From: Thermus filiformis
GTDB lineage: Bacteria > Deinococcota > Deinococci > Deinococcales > Thermaceae
Assembly (NCBI RefSeq): GCF_000771745.2
Contig: NZ_JPSL02000039.1
Span: 248,001-312,000, forward strand
Length of the DNA: 64,000 nucleotides
Direction: 5' to 3'
The notes under the pieces were generated by a model, which worked only from the letters and a program-made list of their open reading frames with translations, was not told where the DNA came from and searched no databases. The number at the start of each line of letters is the position of its first letter. The stretch's first letter is position 1. Shown here in pieces: positions 51,411-61,747 of the stretch. The translations under genes and the position numbers were made by a program.

Positions 51411-51442
51411 TGCCCGCGCCCGCCCTCGGCGCACCGCCACCG

Positions 51443-51448
51443 ATTATA
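51443..51448 (-). promoter_or_regulatory. -10 element of rpsB
   Basis: Perfect TATAAT on the minus strand, placing the start near 51436 and giving a leader of about 100 nt. No good -35 seen at 16-18 bp. Confidence 0.6.
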
Positions 51449-51463
51449 CCCGGAAGGGGCCCT

Positions 51464-51491
51464 TTGCGAAAGCCCCGCGCTCTGCTATACT
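51464..51491 (+). promoter_or_regulatory. Promoter of tRNA-Ala
   Basis: TTGCGA (51464-51469) and TATACT (51486-51491), 16 bp apart, end 13 nt before the tRNA. It is back to back with the rpsB promoter. Confidence 0.65.
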
Positions 51492-51504
51492 TGCCCTGGC
51501 CCTT

Positions 51505-51579
51505 GGGGCCGTAGCTCAGAGGGAGAGCACCTGCCTTGCAAGCAGGGGGGCGGCGGTTCAAATCCGCCCGGCTCCACCA
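51505..51579 (+). tRNA. tRNA-Ala (anticodon UGC)
   Basis: All four arms fold: acceptor GGGGCCG/CGGCTCC, D arm GCTC/GAGC, anticodon stem CCTGC/GCAGG around loop CTTGCAA, T arm GGCGG-TTCAAAT-CCGCC. The G3-U70 pair, the alanine identity element, is present, and CCA is encoded (51577-51579). Confidence 0.97.
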
Positions 51580-51583
51580 AAGA

Positions 51584-51605
51584 CCCGGGACCTTCCCGGG
51601 TTTTT
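51584..51605 (+). terminator. Intrinsic terminator of tRNA-Ala
   Basis: CCCGGGA/TCCCGGG with a CCT loop followed by five T. Confidence 0.92.
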
Positions 51606-51639
51606 ACTATTCCCCCTGGGCACGGGGCCTGGATGAGGT

Positions 51640-51727
51640 AACTTGCCGGGGCCCCCATCCCAGCGCAAGCTGGGACGGGGGCACTTGCCGGGGCCCCCAT
51701 CCTGGCGTAAGCCAGGATGGGGTGGCC
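51640..51727 (+). repeat. Palindromic repeat, two hairpin units without the long head
   Basis: Two units, each introduced by ACTTGCCGGGGCCCC-like sequence: CCCCATCCCAGC/GCTGGGACGGGG (51653-51680) and CCCCATCCTGG/CCAGGATGGGG with loop CGTAAG (51695-51722). It ends at the thioesterase stop. The region is between convergent transcripts. Confidence 0.9.
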
Positions 51728-52195
51728 TTAGCCCCCCCAGCCCTCGGGGATCCGCACCACCACCGCCTTCCCCTTGACCGTGAGGACCCCGTCCGCGTAG
51801 ACCTCGGTCCCCACCACCACCTTCCGCTCCGACCTCTCCAGGACGCGCCCCACCGCCACCAGGGTGGGGCCCAGGGGGGTGGGCTTGAGGAACTGGACCT
51901 CCAGGCTGGCGGTCACGCACCGGGGGTAGGGGCCCTGGTCCCAGGGGGTGGACTCGAGCTCCTTGAGGGCCGCCGAGCCCGTGGCGGTGGAGTGGCAGTC
52001 CACCAAGGAGGCCAGAAGCCCCCCGTAGACGAAGCCAGGGATGGCGGTGTGGTAGGGCTTGGGGGTGAACTCGGTGCGGCTCTCTCTTTTTTCCGGGTCC
52101 CAGTAGGTCTTGAACTGGTGCCCCTCGGGGTTCAGGCGGCCACAGCCGTAGCAGTGGGCGAAGCCCTCGGGGTAGTAAAACTGAACGTAGTTCAT
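51728..52195 (-). CDS. Hotdog-fold thioesterase (PaaI/4HBT family)
   Basis: 155 residues. The hotdog helix and following loop GFVYGGLLASLVDCHSTATG carry the usual Asp/Gly positions; SLEVQFLKPTPLGPTLVAVG is the sheet. An N-terminal CYGCGRLNPEGHQFKTYWD segment with two cysteines is common in this subgroup. It hydrolyses an acyl-CoA of unknown type. It is upstream of the methylmalonyl-CoA mutase genes only by position on the map; it is transcribed after them. Confidence 0.9.
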   Translation of the reverse strand: MNYVQFYYPEGFAHCYGCGRLNPEGHQFKTYWDPEKRESRTEFTPKPYHTAIPGFVYGGLLASLVDCHSTATGSAALKELESTPWDQGPYPRCVTASLEVQFLKPTPLGPTLVAVGRVLERSERKVVVGTEVYADGVLTVKGKAVVVRIPEGWGG

Positions 52196-52243
52196 ATTCT
52201 CCTTTCGCCAAAGCTCGGAAGGGTAAGAGGCTTACTGGATGGT

Positions 52244-52287
52244 TCTACCGGGGCCCCCAGCTTGGCCTAAGCCAAGCTGGGGTGGTT
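52244..52287 (+). repeat. Palindromic repeat, single hairpin
   Basis: TTCTACCGGGGCCCC leads into CCCCAGCTTGG/CCAAGCTGGGG (52255-52282, loop CCTAAG), ending at the mutase small-subunit stop. Confidence 0.88.
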
Positions 52288-52707
52288 TCACGCCATCCCC
52301 TCCGCCCGCCACTTCTCGGGCACCGCCCGCCTCAGGAAGTCCACGATCTCCTGCGTGCTGGTCCCGGGTCCGAAGACCTCGGCCACCCCCAGGGCCTTCA
52401 GCTTGGGTACGTCCTCGTCGGGGATGATCCCCCCGCCGAAGAGGAGGATGTCCGAGGCCCCCTGCTCGTCCAGAAGCCGCTTCACCTCCCGGAAGTAGTG
52501 CATGTGGGCCCCGGAGAGGATGGAGAGCCCGATGGCGTCCACGTCCTCCTGCAGGGCCGCCGAGACGATCATCTCGGGGGTCTGGCGGAGGCCGGTGTAG
52601 ATCACCTCCATCCCCGCGTCCCGGAGGGCCCGGGCCACCACCTTGGCCCCCCGGTCGTGCCCGTCCAGACCCGGTTTGGCGATGAGCACCCGTATGCGCC
52701 GGTCCAT
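52288..52707 (-). CDS. Methylmalonyl-CoA mutase, cobalamin-binding subunit
   Basis: 139 residues, a lone B12-binding domain: [20 protein letters not shown] with the cobalt-ligating DxHxxG, then [25 protein letters not shown] and [12 protein letters not shown]. It pairs with the catalytic subunit encoded 51 nt upstream. Together they interconvert methylmalonyl- and succinyl-CoA. Confidence 0.95.
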   Translation of the reverse strand: MDRRIRVLIAKPGLDGHDRGAKVVARALRDAGMEVIYTGLRQTPEMIVSAALQEDVDAIGLSILSGAHMHYFREVKRLLDEQGASDILLFGGGIIPDEDVPKLKALGVAEVFGPGTSTQEIVDFLRRAVPEKWRAEGMA

Positions 52708-52758
52708 GGCTTCAGTTTATCCCCCTTTTCCCGCTAACGCTCCTGGGCCGGCATGGTC

Positions 52759-54414
<1,656 letters not shown>

Positions 54415-54471
54415 AGGCCCTCCCGTGTTGCCCCCAGTATAGTACGCCTTTTCGTAGCGGAAAAGATAGGC

Positions 54472-54552
54472 GTTATACTACCCCTCTTCTCCCGCTTTCT
54501 TCGCATACGTGGTCCCGTAAGAAGGCTTGGGAAAGGCTTTGCCGGGGTGGCC
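54472..54552 (+). repeat. Palindromic repeat element lacking the hairpin
   Basis: The family head (GTTATACT to GGCTTGGGAAAGGCTTTGCC, to 54543) is followed directly by GGGGTGG, the sequence that normally comes after the hairpin. The hairpin is exactly missing between its flanking G4 runs. Lies between mutase and recO genes. Confidence 0.85.
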
Positions 54553-55215
54553 TCACACTAGGGGAGCGCTCCTCAGGGGACCCACCTGCTCGGCCACGTG
54601 GGCCTTCAGGCCGAGGAGGAGCCGGTCCAGGGGGGCCTCCTCCAGGTGGGGGAGGGCCTCCGTCCCGGGGAGGGAGAGGACGGCCCTGAGGGCCTCCACT
54701 CCCTTTTCCCCCAGGTAGACCCCTTCCGTCCCCAGCCGCCCCTCCTTTAGGTGGGTCCCCTGGCCCAGGAGGCTGGGGGCCAGGCCCGCCGCCTTCACCA
54801 TCCGCCACCCCGCCCAGACCAGGGGGAGAAGGGGGTCGGGGTGCTTGGCCACCCCCCTGAGGCCCGAGACGAAGACGGGGAAGAGGCGGGGGGCGGCCTC
54901 GGGGGAGGCCAGGGCGTAGGCCAGTTCCGCCAGGTAGCTGGCCATCAGGTAGCGCCGGGGGGCCTCGAGGCCACAGAGCCGCCCCACCAGCTCCACCTGG
55001 GTCAGGGTAGGGAGGGCTGCCGGGCCCTTCTGGTAGAGCTGGAAGCGCACGTGGTGGAAGAGGGAGAGCCTTCCCGTGCGTCCCGTGGGCCGCTGTCCCT
55101 TCCTGGCCACCGCCTCGAGGCTCCCCTTGGGGGTCAGAAACCGCACCAGGAGGTCCCCCGAGGCCAGGGGCTTCCGGCCCACCACGATGCCCTCCTCGAG
55201 GCGGTAACGCTCCAC
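54553..55215 (-). CDS. recO: DNA repair protein RecO
   Basis: 220 residues from GTG 55215 (ERYRLEEGIVVGRKPLASGD). RecO loads RecA with RecR. OB-fold N-terminus with LASGDLLVRFLTPKGSLEAV, LSLFHHVRFQLYQ, then helical ASYLAELAYALASPEAAPRLF. Start: TACCAT ends 6 nt before this GTG (leaderless); an upstream ATG at 55239 would overlap the start codon of the divergent gene. Confidence 0.92.
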   Translation of the reverse strand: MERYRLEEGIVVGRKPLASGDLLVRFLTPKGSLEAVARKGQRPTGRTGRLSLFHHVRFQLYQKGPAALPTLTQVELVGRLCGLEAPRRYLMASYLAELAYALASPEAAPRLFPVFVSGLRGVAKHPDPLLPLVWAGWRMVKAAGLAPSLLGQGTHLKEGRLGTEGVYLGEKGVEALRAVLSLPGTEALPHLEEAPLDRLLLGLKAHVAEQVGPLRSAPLV

Positions 55216-55237
55216 CTTTCCATGGTATGCTAAGCCC
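55216..55237. promoter_or_regulatory. Overlapping divergent -10 boxes of recO and the small membrane gene
   Basis: TACCAT on the minus strand (55227-55222) serves recO and TATGCT on the plus strand (55226-55231) serves the 77-residue gene. Each is 6 nt from its start codon. The gap is 22 bp. Confidence 0.5.
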
Positions 55238-55471
55238 ATGAACGACCGCACGCTTCAGGACCTCCTGGAATGGCTGGTGCTGGGCCTGTTGATCGCCGTG
55301 GGCCTGCTCCTGGCCCTCTGGCTCGGGGGGTGGGTCTTCACCTTCTTGGGCAAGGTCCTCCTGGCCCTTTCCGGGCTGATCTGGACGATCTTGAAGTACG
55401 CCGTGCCCGCCCTGGTCCTGGTGGGGCTCGCGTATCTGGTGGCGCGCTTCCTGCAAAAGCGCCCGGCCTGA
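55238..55471 (+). CDS. Small membrane protein of unknown function
   Basis: 77 residues with two predicted helices: LEWLVLGLLIAVGLLLALWL and YAVPALVLVGLAYLVARF, with FTFLGKVLLALSGLIW between. Starts MNDRTLQD and ends FLQKRPA. No family recognised. Probably leaderless; diverges from recO. Confidence 0.7.
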   Translation: MNDRTLQDLLEWLVLGLLIAVGLLLALWLGGWVFTFLGKVLLALSGLIWTILKYAVPALVLVGLAYLVARFLQKRPA

Positions 55472-55489
55472 GCCTGGGACCCCTTTAGC

Positions 55490-55526
55490 GCCCGGGGGTA
55501 AGTCCCCGGGCCTTCGCATTTGAAGG
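55490..55526 (+). terminator. Two hairpins after the small membrane gene
   Basis: GCCCGGGG/CCCCGGGC (55490-55511, loop 6) and CCTTC/GAAGG (55512-55526 region). No T tract; probable terminator before the YmdB-type gene. Confidence 0.5.
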
Positions 55527-55594
55527 GGCTAAGGGGCTTCCGGTTGCCCGCCGGTTCGTGCTTTCCCGCCTCGCGCGGCGCCTCGCCGGGCCCT

Positions 55595-55600
55595 TATAAT
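55595..55600 (+). promoter_or_regulatory. -10 element of the YmdB-type gene
   Basis: Perfect TATAAT, 6 nt before the ATG at 55607. Leaderless transcription likely. No clear -35. Confidence 0.6.
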
Positions 55601-55606
55601 CCCTCC

Positions 55607-56365
55607 ATGCGCCTTCTCTTCATCGGCGACGTCATGGGGGAGCCCGGCCTGAGGGCGGTGGGCCTCCACCTGCCGGACATCCGCCCCGCCTACGACCTGG
55701 TCATCGCCAACGGGGAGAACGCCGCCTCGGGCAAGGGGCTGGACCGGCGGGCCTACCGGATGCTCAAGGAGGCGGGGGTGGACCTGGTCTCCCTGGGGAA
55801 CCACGCCTTTGACCACAAGGAGGTGTACGGCCTCCTCGAGACCGAGCCCGTGGTCCGGGCGGCCAACTACCCCCCGGGGACCCCGGGCCGGGGGTGGTGG
55901 CGGCTCGAGGCGGGCGGGGAGAGCCTCCTCTTCGTCCAGGTCATGGGCCGGGTCTTCATGGACCCCCTGGACGACCCCTTCCGCACCCTGGACCGGATCC
56001 TGGAGGCGGAGGAGGCGGACTACGTCCTGGTGGAGGTCCACGCGGAGGCCACCAGCGAGAAGATGGCCCTGGCCCACTACCTGGACGGCCGGGTGACCGC
56101 CGTATTGGGCACCCACACCCACGTCCCCACCCTGGACGCCATGCGCCTTCCCAAGGGCACCTTATACCAGACGGACGTGGGCATGACCGGGACGTACCAC
56201 TCCATCATCGGCGGGGAGATCCAGACCTTCCTGGCCCGCTTCCTCACCGCCCGGCCCCAGCCCTTCCGGGCGGCGGAGGGGCCCGCCCGGTTCCACGCCA
56301 CCGAGCTTGTCTTTGAGGGGGGGAAGGGGGTGTCCATCAGCCCCTACGTCTGGGAGGAGCCGTGA
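55607..56365 (+). CDS. YmdB-type metallophosphoesterase
   Basis: 252 residues from ATG 55607 ([19 protein letters not shown]). Metal ligands in order: [46 protein letters not shown] and [11 protein letters not shown]. This is the family with B. subtilis YmdB, a 2',3'-cyclic-nucleotide phosphodiesterase. The longer frame upstream overlaps the hairpins and promoter. Overlaps ppc by 4 nt. Confidence 0.93.
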   Translation: MRLLFIGDVMGEPGLRAVGLHLPDIRPAYDLVIANGENAASGKGLDRRAYRMLKEAGVDLVSLGNHAFDHKEVYGLLETEPVVRAANYPPGTPGRGWWRLEAGGESLLFVQVMGRVFMDPLDDPFRTLDRILEAEEADYVLVEVHAEATSEKMALAHYLDGRVTAVLGTHTHVPTLDAMRLPKGTLYQTDVGMTGTYHSIIGGEIQTFLARFLTARPQPFRAAEGPARFHATELVFEGGKGVSISPYVWEEP

Positions 56366-58911
56366 CCGAGCCCTTTGAGGCCCTGAGGCGGGAGGTGGAC
56401 CTTTTGGGCCGCCTTCTGGGGGAGGCCATCCGGGCCGTCTCCGGGGAGCGGTTTTTCGCCTTGGTGGAGGAGGTGCGCCTTCTGGCCAAGGCCCGCAGGC
56501 GGGGGGAGGAGGTGGCGGAGGCCCTGATCCGCCGCGTCCAGGCCCTCTCCCCCGAGGAGGCCGAGGCCCTGGTGCGGGCCTTTACCCACTACTTTCACCT
56601 GGTGAACCTGGCGGAGGAGCGGCACCGGGTGCGGGTGAACCGCCTCCGGGCCCAGGCGGAGACCCTGGAAACCCCCAGGCCCGAGTCCTTCCTGGCCCTG
56701 GTGAAGGCCCTGAAGGAGCGGGGGCTTTCCTACGAGGAGGCGGTGGCCCACCTCTCCTCCCTCACCCTCCTCCTGACCTTCACCGCCCACCCCACGGAGA
56801 CCCGCAGGCGGACCCTCCGCCACCACCTCGAGGCCCTCCAGGAGGAGCTGGAGGGGGGGGAGGCTGAGCGGCTTTTGGCCCGGGTCATCCTCCTGTACGC
56901 CACGGAGGAGATCCGCAAGATGCGGCCCACGGTGGAGGACGAGATCAAGGGGGGGCTCTACTACCTCCCCACCACCTTGTGGCAGGCGGTGCCCCGGGCG
57001 GTGGCCGCTCTTGAGGAGGCGGTGGAGCGGGTCTACGGGAAGAGGCCTACCCTTCCCCCCTTCGTCCGTTTTCGGAGCTGGATCGGGGGGGACCGGGACG
57101 GGAACCCCCACGTGACCCCGGAGGTCACCCGCTTCGCCGGGGAGTACGCGCGCCGGGTGGCGCGGGAGAAGCTCCTTTCCGAGCTGGACCGGCTCATCCG
57201 GGACCTTTCCCTCTCCGAGGAGCGCCTCCCCGTCCCCCGGGAGGTCCGCGAGGGCGGGGAGGGGGTGGATCGGTTCCAGGGGGAGGCCTACCGCCGCTTC
57301 TTCCTGCGCCTGGCCCAGCGGCTTCCCGAGGCCACCACCCGCGACCTCCTGCGGCAGGTGGAGGAGGCCCGGCGGGGGCTCAGGACCCTGCCCGCCGTGG
57401 CCCGGGTCCACCTGGACCCGCTTCGGGTGAGGCTTCAGGCCTTCGGCCTCGAGCTTGCGCCCTTGGACCTGCGCGAGGAGTCGGGGCGGCTTCTGGAGGC
57501 GGTGGCCGAGCTCTTCCGGGCGGGCGGGGTCCAAGAGGACCTGCTCGCCCTCTCCCCCGAGGCCCAGGAGGACCTCTTCACCCGGGAGCTCCTCTCCCCC
57601 CGCCCTTTGGCCCCCGTGGGGTACGAGCCGGAAGGGGAGGCCCTCCGGGTGGCCCTGGGGGCGCTCAGGGCCTGGCGGGACCGGGGGGCGCACGTGGTCT
57701 CTATGACCCACCACCCCCGCGACCTCCTGGCGGTCTTTCTCCTGGCCCGGGAGGTGGGGCTTTACCGGGTGGGGGAGGGGGTGCCCTTTGACGTGGTCCC
57801 CCTGTTTGAGACCCTGGAGGACCTGGACAGGGCCCCCGAGGTGGTGGGGCGGCTTCTGGAGAACCCGGTCTTCCTGGCCCACGTCCGGGCCCGGGGGGGG
57901 CTCGAGGTCATGATCGGCTACTCCGACTCCAACAAGGACGCGGGGTTCCTGGCCGCCAACCTGGCCTTGTACGAGGCCCAGGAGGCCATCGCCCGGGTGG
58001 GGCGGGAGAAGGGGGTGCCGGTCCACTTCTTCCACGGCCGGGGCACCTCCACCGCCCGGGGCGGGGGGCCGGCGGGCCGGGCCATCGCCGGCCTGCCCCC
58101 GGGCTCGGTGGGGCGGAGGATCCGGCTGACCGAGCAGGGGGAGGCCCTGGCCGACCGGTACGGCCACCCCGAGCTGGCCCTGCGGCATCTGGAGCAGCTC
58201 CTCTACCACTTCGCCCAGGCCGCTTTGGGGGAGGGCAGGGAGCCCCTTCCCGAGTGGCGCTTGGCCCTCCGGGAGGCGGCTTGGGAGAGCGTCCGCCGGT
58301 ACCGGGCGCTCGTGGAGGCCGAGGGCTTCTTCCCCTTCTTTGAGGCCTTCACCCCCATCCGGGAGCTCTCCGAGCTCCCCATCGCCAGCCGGCCCGTCTA
58401 CCGCCACGGCCGGGTGCGGGACGTCCGCGACCTCCGGGCCATCCCCTGGGTCATGGCCTGGACCCAGGTGCGCCTCATCCTGCCCGGCTGGTACGGGCTT
58501 TCCGCCCTGGAGACCCTCCCTTTGCCGCTTCTTAGGGAGATGTACCGGGGCTGGCCCTTCTTCGCCGCCACCCTGGAGAGCGCGGCCATGGCCCTGGCCA
58601 AGGCCGACCTGGGGGTGGCCCGCCTCTACCTGAGCCTCGTCCCCGAGCCCCTTCACCCCTTCTTCCACCGCCTCGAGGCGGAGTACCACCGGACCGTGGC
58701 TCTCCTGGAGGAGGTCTTCCAGGCCCCCCTCCTCCACAACCAGAAGACCCTGGCCCGGCAGATAGAGCTCCGCAACCCCTACGTGGACCCCATCAACTTC
58801 GTCCAGGTGGAGCTCTTAAGGCGCTACCGCGCCTCCCAGGACGAGGCCCTCAAGCGGGGGCTGATGCTCTCCCTTTTGGGGGTGGCGGCGGGGCTCAGAA
58901 ACGCGGGGTAA
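56362..58911 (+). CDS. ppc: Phosphoenolpyruvate carboxylase
   Basis: Fixes bicarbonate on PEP to oxaloacetate. 849 residues from GTG (GTGA overlap). Catalytic [15 protein letters not shown] (His about 142), [55 protein letters not shown] and the C-terminal LRNAG-type end. With ppdK at 20683 it links pyruvate to the TCA cycle. Confidence 0.97.
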   Translation: MTEPFEALRREVDLLGRLLGEAIRAVSGERFFALVEEVRLLAKARRRGEEVAEALIRRVQALSPEEAEALVRAFTHYFHLVNLAEERHRVRVNRLRAQAETLETPRPESFLALVKALKERGLSYEEAVAHLSSLTLLLTFTAHPTETRRRTLRHHLEALQEELEGGEAERLLARVILLYATEEIRKMRPTVEDEIKGGLYYLPTTLWQAVPRAVAALEEAVERVYGKRPTLPPFVRFRSWIGGDRDGNPHVTPEVTRFAGEYARRVAREKLLSELDRLIRDLSLSEERLPVPREVREGGEGVDRFQGEAYRRFFLRLAQRLPEATTRDLLRQVEEARRGLRTLPAVARVHLDPLRVRLQAFGLELAPLDLREESGRLLEAVAELFRAGGVQEDLLALSPEAQEDLFTRELLSPRPLAPVGYEPEGEALRVALGALRAWRDRGAHVVSMTHHPRDLLAVFLLAREVGLYRVGEGVPFDVVPLFETLEDLDRAPEVVGRLLENPVFLAHVRARGGLEVMIGYSDSNKDAGFLAANLALYEAQEAIARVGREKGVPVHFFHGRGTSTARGGGPAGRAIAGLPPGSVGRRIRLTEQGEALADRYGHPELALRHLEQLLYHFAQAALGEGREPLPEWRLALREAAWESVRRYRALVEAEGFFPFFEAFTPIRELSELPIASRPVYRHGRVRDVRDLRAIPWVMAWTQVRLILPGWYGLSALETLPLPLLREMYRGWPFFAATLESAAMALAKADLGVARLYLSLVPEPLHPFFHRLEAEYHRTVALLEEVFQAPLLHNQKTLARQIELRNPYVDPINFVQVELLRRYRASQDEALKRGLMLSLLGVAAGLRNAG

Positions 58912-58922
58912 GCTAAGGGCGT

Positions 58923-59456
58923 ATGGAGCCCCTGGGCCAGTACGCCGAGCAACGGGTGGGGGTGTTCGTGGACACCCAGAACCTCTACCACTCCGCCCGC
59001 GACTACTACGAGCGGAACGTGAACTTTGAAAGCCTTCTGCGCTACGCGGTGGGGGGGAGGCGGCTGCTTAGGGCCACCGCCTACGTGGTGGAGAAGGAAG
59101 GGGACACCTCCGCCTGGCCCTTCATCTACAAGCTCTCCACCATCGGGTACAAGGTGCGGCGGATGTACCTGAGCCTGAAGGAGACCACCGAGTCCGGCAA
59201 GCCCATCTACGAGGGGAACTGGGACATGGGCATCGCCGCGGACATGGTCCGGCTCATGCCCTACCTGGACGTGGTGGTCCTGGGGAGCGGAGACGGGGAC
59301 TTCGTGGACATCCTCGAGGTCCTGATGGAGCGGGGCATCCGGGTGGAGGTGATCGCCTTCCGGGAGACCACCGCCCAGAAGCTCATAGACGCCGTGGACC
59401 GGTTCACCCACCTGCCGGACATCCCGGACCCCTTCATGCCCGCCAAGAATGGCTGA
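58923..59456 (+). CDS. NYN-domain (LabA/DUF88-like) protein
   Basis: 177 residues. GVFVDTQNLYHSARDYY, GNWDMGIAADMVRLMPYLDVVVLGSGDGDFVDIL carry the three acidic positions of PIN-like NYN nucleases. Probable metal-dependent RNase; target unknown. Starts 11 nt after ppc; overlaps queA by 8 nt. Confidence 0.88.
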   Translation: MEPLGQYAEQRVGVFVDTQNLYHSARDYYERNVNFESLLRYAVGGRRLLRATAYVVEKEGDTSAWPFIYKLSTIGYKVRRMYLSLKETTESGKPIYEGNWDMGIAADMVRLMPYLDVVVLGSGDGDFVDILEVLMERGIRVEVIAFRETTAQKLIDAVDRFTHLPDIPDPFMPAKNG

Positions 59457-60477
59457 GTACCATTACGAACTCCCGCCGGAACTCATCGCCCAGGAGGGGG
59501 TGGAGCCCCGGGACCTGGCCCGGATGCTGGTGGTCCCCAGGGAAGGCCCCTTCCGGCCCCTCCACCGAAAGGTGCGGGACCTCCCGGACTTCCTCCGCCC
59601 GGGGGACGTCCTGGTCTTCAATGAAAGCAAGGTGATCCCGGCAAGGCTTCTTGCGAGAAAGCCCACAGGGGGCAGAGTGGAGGTCCTCCTGGTCCGGGAA
59701 AAGGCCCCGGGCCTTTGGGAGGCCCTCTTGGGCCCCGCGCGGAAGGCCCCGGTGGGCACCCGGCTCGCCCTCCTTTCCCCTAAGGACCTGAGCCCGGTGC
59801 CGGGCCTTTCGGCCGAGGTGGTGGGGGTGGAGCCGGACGGGGTGCGCCTCCTCCGCTTCCAGGGGGACCTCCTCGCCCACCTCGAGGCGGTGGGGGAGGT
59901 CCCCCTCCCCCCCTACATTAAGGCCAGGGTCCCCCTGGAGCGCTACCAGACCGTCTACGCCAGGAGGCCCGGCTCGGTGGCCGCCCCCACCGCGGGCCTC
60001 CACTTCACCCCGGAGCTTCTGGAGAGGCTCCGGGGGATGGGGGTGGAGCTCCATTTCCTCACCCTTCACGTGGGCCCGGGCACCTTCCGTCCGGTGAAGG
60101 GGGACCCGGAGAAGCACGAGATGCACGCCGAGCCCTACGAGGTTCCCGAAGGGACCGCCCGGGCCGTCAACCGGGCCAAGGAGGAGGGGCGGCGGGTCAT
60201 CGCCGTGGGCACCACGGTGGTGCGGGCCCTGGAGAGCGCCTACCGGGAGGGGGAGGGGGTCTTGGCGGGGGCGGGGGAGACCCGGCTCTTCATCCGGCCC
60301 CCCTACGCCTTCCGGGTTATAGACGGCCTCTTCACCAACTTTCACCTGCCGGGCTCCACCCTCCTCATGTTGGTGGCGGCCTTCCTGGGAAGGGAGCGGA
60401 CCCTGGAGGCCTACCGGCTCGCGGTCCAGGAGCGCTACCGCTTCTACTCCCTGGGGGACGCCATGCTCATCCTGTAA
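59449..60477 (+). CDS. queA: SAM:tRNA ribosyltransferase-isomerase
   Basis: Makes epoxyqueuosine in tRNA, transferring ribosyl from SAM. 342 residues: HYELPPELIAQEGVEPRDLA, GDVLVFNESKVIPARL, GSVAAPTAGLHFTPELL, LTLHVGPGTFRPVKGD, FIRPPYAFRVIDGLFTNFHLPGSTLLMLVAA. Overlaps the convergent gene's 3' end by 34 nt. Confidence 0.97.
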   Translation: MAEYHYELPPELIAQEGVEPRDLARMLVVPREGPFRPLHRKVRDLPDFLRPGDVLVFNESKVIPARLLARKPTGGRVEVLLVREKAPGLWEALLGPARKAPVGTRLALLSPKDLSPVPGLSAEVVGVEPDGVRLLRFQGDLLAHLEAVGEVPLPPYIKARVPLERYQTVYARRPGSVAAPTAGLHFTPELLERLRGMGVELHFLTLHVGPGTFRPVKGDPEKHEMHAEPYEVPEGTARAVNRAKEEGRRVIAVGTTVVRALESAYREGEGVLAGAGETRLFIRPPYAFRVIDGLFTNFHLPGSTLLMLVAAFLGRERTLEAYRLAVQERYRFYSLGDAMLIL

Positions 60478-61718
60478 AGCCCCAGGGCCAGGGCCTCAAT
60501 GCGCTCTTTGAGGTGCAAAGGCTTCAGCCAGTCCTCGGGGATGGCCGAGCGCCCATAGTAGGCCCCGGCGAGGCTCCCGTAGACCGCCCCCACGGTGTCC
60601 GCATCCCCGCCCAGGTTCACCGCCAGAAGCATCCCCTGGGCGAAGTCCTCGCTTTTGACGAAGGCCCAAAGGGCCGCCCCCAAGGTGGCGGGGGCATAGC
60701 CCGGCCCCTCCTCTGGCTCCTCCCAGAACCCCCCAAAGACCACCCGGGCCAGGGCGGGATGCAGAGCCTCGCGGCGCTCGCGGAAGGGCTTCATCCGGAG
60801 GAGCTCCTCCTTGGGCGCTCCCTCCAGGGCCCGGGCGATGAGCCAGGCCAGGACCTCGGCCGCCTCCAGGGCCTCCCGCGCCCCGTGGGTGGTGCGGGCC
60901 GAGAGGCGGGCGAGCTCCCCCAGCCTGGGGCTTTTCGCGTAGGCCAGGGCCAGGGGGGCGAGGCGCATCAGGGCCCCGTTCCCGGCGGCCTCCTCGTCGC
61001 CGGCGAAGGGGTCGCCGGTCCTCTGGAAGCGCTCCAGGGCCCTCCGGGTGGCGTGGCCGATGTCAAAGCAATACCCGAGGGCGCTCAGGTACCCCTCCCG
61101 GTACCAGCGGAGGTAGCGGGCCATCTGGTCCCGGGGGTCAAACCCCTTTTCCAGAAGGCTTTCCGCCAGGCAGAGGGCCAGGCTGGTGTCGTCCGTCCAG
61201 GCCCCGGGGAAGAGGCCGTGGGGCCCGCCGCCCTCCATCCTTCTGACCGGGGGAAAGCTCCCCTTGGGCCGGAACTCCACCTGCGCCCCCAGGGCGTCCC
61301 CCACCGCCAGGCCCAGGAGGCTTCCCAGGTAGCGGTCCCGCTCCTTCAGGCGGGCCTCGAGGAAGGCTTGGGCCTCCGCCTTATCCAGGAGGCAGGGCCT
61401 CCTTTCCGGGGGAAACCAGGCGAGTAGAGCTTGGAGGGCCTCCTCGTCCTCGCCTTCCCCCAGAAGGAGCTTGTGGTCCCCGTCCGCCAGGTGGAGGAGG
61501 CCCCTAAGCCGCGCCCGGACCCGGCTTCCCGGGGGGACGGGGGGCCCTAGGAGGGCGGCGTCCACCTCCTCCCCGTCCGCGGGGTTGTAGAGGTCCGGCA
61601 GGAAGCCGTAGTTGACGGGGGCGGGCCGGTCCCGCTTCACGAGGACCGGCCTTCCCCCCTTGAGGGCGTAGCGCTCCTCGCTCCCCTTGGACCACTCCAC
61701 CAGGACCTCGAGCTCCAC
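60444..61718 (-). CDS. Pyrophosphatase-like domain fused to ADP-ribosylglycohydrolase
   Basis: 424 residues. The first 100 or so look like a shortened family I inorganic pyrophosphatase: PAPVNYGFLPDLYNPADGEE, then VDAALLGPPVPPGSRVRARLRGLLHLADGDHKLLL. D48, D53, D81 and K83 line up with E. coli PPase D65, D70, D102 and K104, but the E31 and D67 positions are changed. Residues 128-420 are an ADP-ribosylglycohydrolase: YLGSLLGLAVGDALGAQVEF, TDDT (175-178), NGALMRLAPLAL and GGDADTVGAVYGSLAGAYYG with the metal site intact. It may remove ADP-ribose from proteins, nucleic acids or small molecules. Convergent with queA. Confidence 0.85.
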   Translation of the reverse strand: MELEVLVEWSKGSEERYALKGGRPVLVKRDRPAPVNYGFLPDLYNPADGEEVDAALLGPPVPPGSRVRARLRGLLHLADGDHKLLLGEGEDEEALQALLAWFPPERRPCLLDKAEAQAFLEARLKERDRYLGSLLGLAVGDALGAQVEFRPKGSFPPVRRMEGGGPHGLFPGAWTDDTSLALCLAESLLEKGFDPRDQMARYLRWYREGYLSALGYCFDIGHATRRALERFQRTGDPFAGDEEAAGNGALMRLAPLALAYAKSPRLGELARLSARTTHGAREALEAAEVLAWLIARALEGAPKEELLRMKPFRERREALHPALARVVFGGFWEEPEEGPGYAPATLGAALWAFVKSEDFAQGMLLAVNLGGDADTVGAVYGSLAGAYYGRSAIPEDWLKPLHLKERIEALALGLYRMSMASPRE

Positions 61719-61747
61719 CCTCTCAGCCTAGCGCATGGGGGGCGCGG

